Translations under genes and position numbers: made by a program | NCBI GenBank assembly: GCA_012032075.1 | Contig: JAAURU010000122.1 | Coordinates: 1-9,128, forward strand | Direction: 5' to 3' | Origin: Flavobacterium sp. | GTDB taxonomy: Bacteria > Bacteroidota > Bacteroidia > Flavobacteriales > Flavobacteriaceae | DNA length: 9,128 nt | Shown: piece by piece, positions 6,368 to 9,128 of the stretch | Numbering within the stretch: the stretch's first letter is position 1 | Layout of the letters: each line of letters starts with the position of its first letter | The notes under the pieces: model-generated | Databases searched by the model: none | What the model was told of the DNA's origin: nothing | Seen by the model: only the letters and a program-made list of their open reading frames with translations

Positions 6368-7012
6368 ATGACACTAATAGATAGAACTATACTTTTTGTA
6401 AAAGAACAACTTCAAAATGCAGAAGGAGGACACGATTGGTTTCACATTGAACGTGTTTATAAAAATGCTTTATTAATTGCTAAAGGAGAAAATTGCAATC
6501 TTGAAGTTGTAAAACTAGGAGCATTACTTCACGATATTGCAGATAGTAAATTTCACAATGGTGATGAAACTGTTGGTCCAAAAATAGCTCGTGATTTTTT
6601 GGTTAGCCAAAATGTATCTGAAAACACAATTAAACATGTAATTGCTATAATTGATAATATTTCTTTCAAAGGTGGTAATTTCGAAAAAAAATTCACTTCA
6701 AAAGAATTAGAAATTGTGCAAGATGCTGACCGCTTAGATGCAATAGGAGCCATTGGAATTGCTAGAACATTCAATTATGGTGGTTACAAAAACAGACTTG
6801 TTTATGATCCAGAAATTCAACCAAACTTGAGCATGAATAAGGAAGAATACAAGAAAAGTAATGCTCCAACTATTAATCATTTCTATGAAAAATTATTGCT
6901 TTTAAAAGACAAAATGAATACAACAACAGGTAAAAAAATAGCACAAGAGAGACATACCTTTATGGAGAAATTCTTAGCGCAATTTTATGCTGAATGGGAA
7001 GGTCAAAAATAA
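6368..7012 (+). CDS. HD-domain metal-dependent phosphohydrolase (YedJ/YpgQ-like)
   Basis: This 214-residue single-domain protein has the HD superfamily signature in order: GHDWFHIERV (His26 as first metal ligand), LLHDIAD (His55-Asp56, the HD pair), and QDADRLDAIGAIGIARTF (Asp119/Asp121 region), typical of the YedJ/YpgQ branch. Relatives hydrolyse phosphate esters, and some act on nucleotides with a divalent metal, but the physiological substrate here is unknown. It is not a RelA/SpoT protein: it is too short and lacks the synthetase and TGS domains. No signal peptide, so cytosolic. It stands alone between a terminator hairpin and a 155-bp spacer. No convincing promoter is visible apart from the weak box within the hairpin, so some readthrough from the lipid operon is possible. 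Confidence 0.88.
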   Translation: MTLIDRTILFVKEQLQNAEGGHDWFHIERVYKNALLIAKGENCNLEVVKLGALLHDIADSKFHNGDETVGPKIARDFLVSQNVSENTIKHVIAIIDNISFKGGNFEKKFTSKELEIVQDADRLDAIGAIGIARTFNYGGYKNRLVYDPEIQPNLSMNKEEYKKSNAPTINHFYEKLLLLKDKMNTTTGKKIAQERHTFMEKFLAQFYAEWEGQK

Positions 7013-7167
7013 GGCATATTACTAAATTAATACTGATTTATTGTTTTCTTAATGAATGGTCTAGGAACAATATATATAAAGGATCTTATTTAATCTTAAA
7101 TTAATAATTCGATAAAGTATTTGTAAATCTAATATTAGAATTTTGATAAAACTTAAAAACAAAAGTA

Positions 7168-8879
7168 ATGAGTCAGAATTCTTTATCTAGAAGACGTTTT
7201 TTAGTCAATTCCATTTTAACAACTGGTGGGTTGCTTTTAGCTCCTAATTTCATAAGTTGTACTGATGATAGTACTGTTTTTAATATACCAGGTGATTACA
7301 CTTCTGATAATTTTGCACAAGGTGTCGCTAGCTTTGATCCAACACATAATCAAGTGATTATTTGGACAAGATACAATACTGGCAAAGCAGAAGTTAAAAT
7401 TTATTGGCAAGTAGCTTATGATAGTCAGTTTATATCTATTTTTAGAAGTGGTGAAGTTATAACAGATGCCACAAGAGATTATACCTTAGCAATCGAACTT
7501 CAAAATTTAGAAGCGGATAAAAAATTATACTACCGTTTTTTTAACCAAGAAGACAGAAGCGTATCTGTAATAGGAGAAACCATTACTTTACCCATTGTTG
7601 CAGAAAGTATAAAGTTAGCCGTATGTTCTTGTTCAAACTATCCTGCAGGTTTGTTCAACGTTTATAAAGCTATGGCTAATTCTGATGCTCATATTATCGT
7701 GCATTTAGGTGATTATATTTATGAATATGGTCAAGGTCAATATGGTACAAATACATATACTGATGCTTTAAATAGACGTCATGAACCCGCAAATGAAATC
7801 ATAACTTTAGCAGAGTATAGAGCCCGTTATAAGCAATATCGTTCTGATAAAAACTTACAGTTGGCTCATCAAAAGAAACCTTTTATTTGTGTTTGGGATG
7901 ATCATGAAATTACTAATGATACCTATAAAGATGGTGCAGAAAACCATCAACCAAATGAAGGAAGTTTTGAAGCTAGAAAAGCAGATGCTATTAAAGCTTA
8001 TAGTGAATTTTTACCTTTGCGTTCTAATGATACCAGTTTAATCTACAGAAATTTTAATATCGGAAATTTAGTAAATCTAATCATGCTAGATACTAGAGTA
8101 ATTGGAAGAGATAAACAATTAGAATATTCCAATTATATTAATGCAAGTGGTAATTTCAATAGCACAAGCTTTCAAACCGATTGGCTAAACCCAAATCGCA
8201 CTTTATTAGGAACCACGCAAAGAAATTGGTTGATTTCCCAAGTAACTAGTAGTACTGCTCGTTGGCAAGTCTTAGGCCAACAAGTATTAATGGGTAAGAT
8301 GTTTATTCCAGCAGAAATGTTGTTAGGTTTAGGAGCTGTAGTTGGTGGTTCTCCAGCTGCTTTACAACAATTCCAACAAACTTTAACACAATTAGTTACT
8401 ATAAAGTTACGTTATCAAATGGTGATCCAACACTTACAAATGCTGAAATAGCAAGAATAACAACCGTTTTACCTTATAATTTAGATGCTTGGGATGGCTA
8501 TCCTGTAGAAAGAGAAATACTATTTAATAGTTTTGCTGGCAAAAAAGTAGTTTGTTTAGCAGGTGATACTCACAATGCGTGGTACAATAATCTAGTTGAT
8601 AATAGTTCCAACGAGATAGGAAAAGAATTTGCTACTGCATCAGTAACTTCTCCTGGTTTAGAATATTATTTAGGGATTGATGCTGCAAATATTAGCGGAT
8701 TTGAAAATGCTATGCAAATTTTAATTAATGATCTTAATTATATGAATTCGTCTGACAGAGGCTATTTAACACTAACATTTACATCTAGTAATGTAGAATC
8801 TAAATGGAATTTTGTAAGTACTATTTTTAATGAAAATTTCACTGAAAATACTGATAGAGTAGAATCGTATTCTATCTAA
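7168..8879 (+). pseudogene. phoD: PhoD-like phosphatase, Tat-exported lipoprotein, frameshifted
   Basis: PhoD-family enzymes are metal-dependent phosphomono- or diesterases acting outside the cytoplasm. The N-terminus has a twin-arginine signal (SRRRFLV, 7-13), a hydrophobic stretch and a possible lipobox, FISC, with Cys31 followed by TDD, so a Tat-exported lipoprotein is likely. Family hallmarks follow: FAQGVASFDP, CSCSNYPAG (153-161), HLGDYIYEYG (Asp182), CVWDDHEITND (241-251), LDTR and TTQRNWL. The late metal motif GDTHNAW (8562-8582) and the C-terminus lie in the -1 frame; the first frame ends at 8451. Restoring one A in the AAA at 8403-8405 gives TIKVTLSNGDPTLTNAE and an intact protein of about 570 residues with a stop at 8877-8879. 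Without the repair the product loses its last metal-binding motif. No other damage is seen over the 150 codons downstream, so this is a recent mutation or a sequence error. Confidence 0.9.
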
Positions 8880-8886
8880 ATAGAAT
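8869..8886 (+). terminator. Small hairpin over the phoD stop codon
   Basis: Perfect 7-bp inverted repeat ATTCTAT/ATAGAAT with a CTAA loop, spanning the TAA stop at 8877-8879. No T run follows: only six bases later the IS end begins. It could be the stub of a terminator cut off by the insertion, or a chance AT-rich hairpin. Confidence 0.25.
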
Positions 8887-8891
8887 TTATA

Positions 8892-9128
8892 GACACTATC
8901 CCACAAAGTGTGTAAGTTAAAAAGTTAAGGCTTGGATTTTTATAATTTGAGCCTTTTGTCAAATATAAGATTAAATTGATTTAAAACAATACCCCAATTT
9001 TGTATTGGCATAGACCATTTTTTCGTTGCTTCTTTTAAAGCTAGATAAACTGATTTTAAAAACTGCATCGTCTGTAGGGAATGACATTTTATTTTTAGTA
9101 TATTTTCTAATTTTTCCATTAAGATTTT
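8892..9128 (-). mobile_element. Right end of an IS256-family insertion sequence (partial)
   Basis: The segment starts with a candidate terminal repeat beginning GACACTATCC at 8892 and continuing through CACAAAGTGTG to about 8911, directly outside the end of a transposase gene that points toward it. The transposase ends 48 bases from this tip, as expected for the right end of an IS256-type element. The left end, the partner terminal repeat and the 8-9 bp target duplication lie beyond the window, so the exact boundary is an estimate. Confidence 0.72.
8940..9128 (-). pseudogene. IS256-family (mutator-type) transposase, C-terminal part, frameshifted
   Basis: Reading inward from the window edge on the minus strand, one frame gives NLNGKIRKYTKNKMSFPTDDAV, matching the IS256 stretch ESLN..LRK.TK.K..FP.D.A. 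After a T5A4 run (about 9055-9063) the match continues in the +1 frame as LKSVYLALKEATKKW, then SMPIQNWGIVLNQFNLIFDKRLKL, the standard end with KKW.MPI.NW. and NQF...F..R. Removing one base from the run restores a continuous reading. These transposases are DDE enzymes encoded in a single frame and are not known to need frameshifting, so the copy is inactive or the base is an error. The DDE residues lie outside the window. Confidence 0.85.

Noticed and set aside
7013..7167. Promoter, terminator or small RNA in the 155-bp spacer before phoD
   Set aside because: Partial boxes such as GTATTTG (7118-7123 area) and AATTTTG (near 7139-7145) do not match TAnnTTTG with proper spacing, and no stable hairpin is visible. 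Nothing here can be supported.
9050..9066. Programmed frameshifting in the transposase
   Set aside because: The needed shift is +1, whereas IS elements that use frameshifting normally use -1, and IS256-type transposases are read in one frame.
1..9128. A new defence, CRISPR, toxin-antitoxin or biosynthetic system
   Set aside because: All sizeable genes except the T9SS cargo belong to known single-gene or housekeeping families, with no linked effector sets, repeats or integrase genes. The only mobile DNA is the IS end.

Overview
The window looks like chromosomal DNA from a flavobacterium-like member of Bacteroidota. The evidence is the very low GC content, promoter boxes of the TAnnTTTG type typical of that phylum, A-rich start regions with no Shine-Dalgarno sequence, a protein with a type IX secretion (T9SS) C-terminal sorting domain, a Bacteroidota-style Crp/Fnr regulator with a degenerate nucleotide pocket, and a CrtY-type lycopene cyclase. 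The genus cannot be fixed from sequence alone.

Layout. Bases 30-2371 (minus strand) hold a T9SS-secreted protein of unknown function and, upstream of it, a Crp/Fnr-family regulator. A 41-bp divergent spacer separates the regulator from crtY (2413-3549, plus strand, GTG start). A monocistronic cold-shock protein (3677-3868) and a bacilliredoxin (4071-4481) follow, each with a recognisable promoter and a terminator. Next is a two-gene lipid operon: a PlsC-type acyltransferase (4569-5302, broken by a 1-base frameshift) and, 4 bases later, a plant-type soluble acyl-ACP desaturase (5307-6299). A strong 14-bp hairpin ends that unit just before an HD-domain phosphohydrolase (6368-7012). The last gene is a Tat-exported, probably lipid-anchored PhoD-like phosphatase (7168-8879), also broken by a 1-base frameshift. 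Twelve bases after its stop begins the right end of an IS256-family element, whose transposase (minus strand, cut by the window edge) carries a third single-base frameshift.

How the genes relate. plsC and the desaturase plausibly act together on membrane phospholipid composition. The other genes look like independent housekeeping, stress, pigment or export functions. I found no CRISPR array, toxin-antitoxin pair, defence island, phage module or other sign of a new multi-gene system, and I regard this as a largely ordinary chromosomal region. The points most worth checking are two start codons placed exactly 4 bases after a TAnnTTTG box, which suggests leaderless mRNAs, and the three frameshifts in or beside short homopolymer runs, which could be sequence errors or real gene decay.
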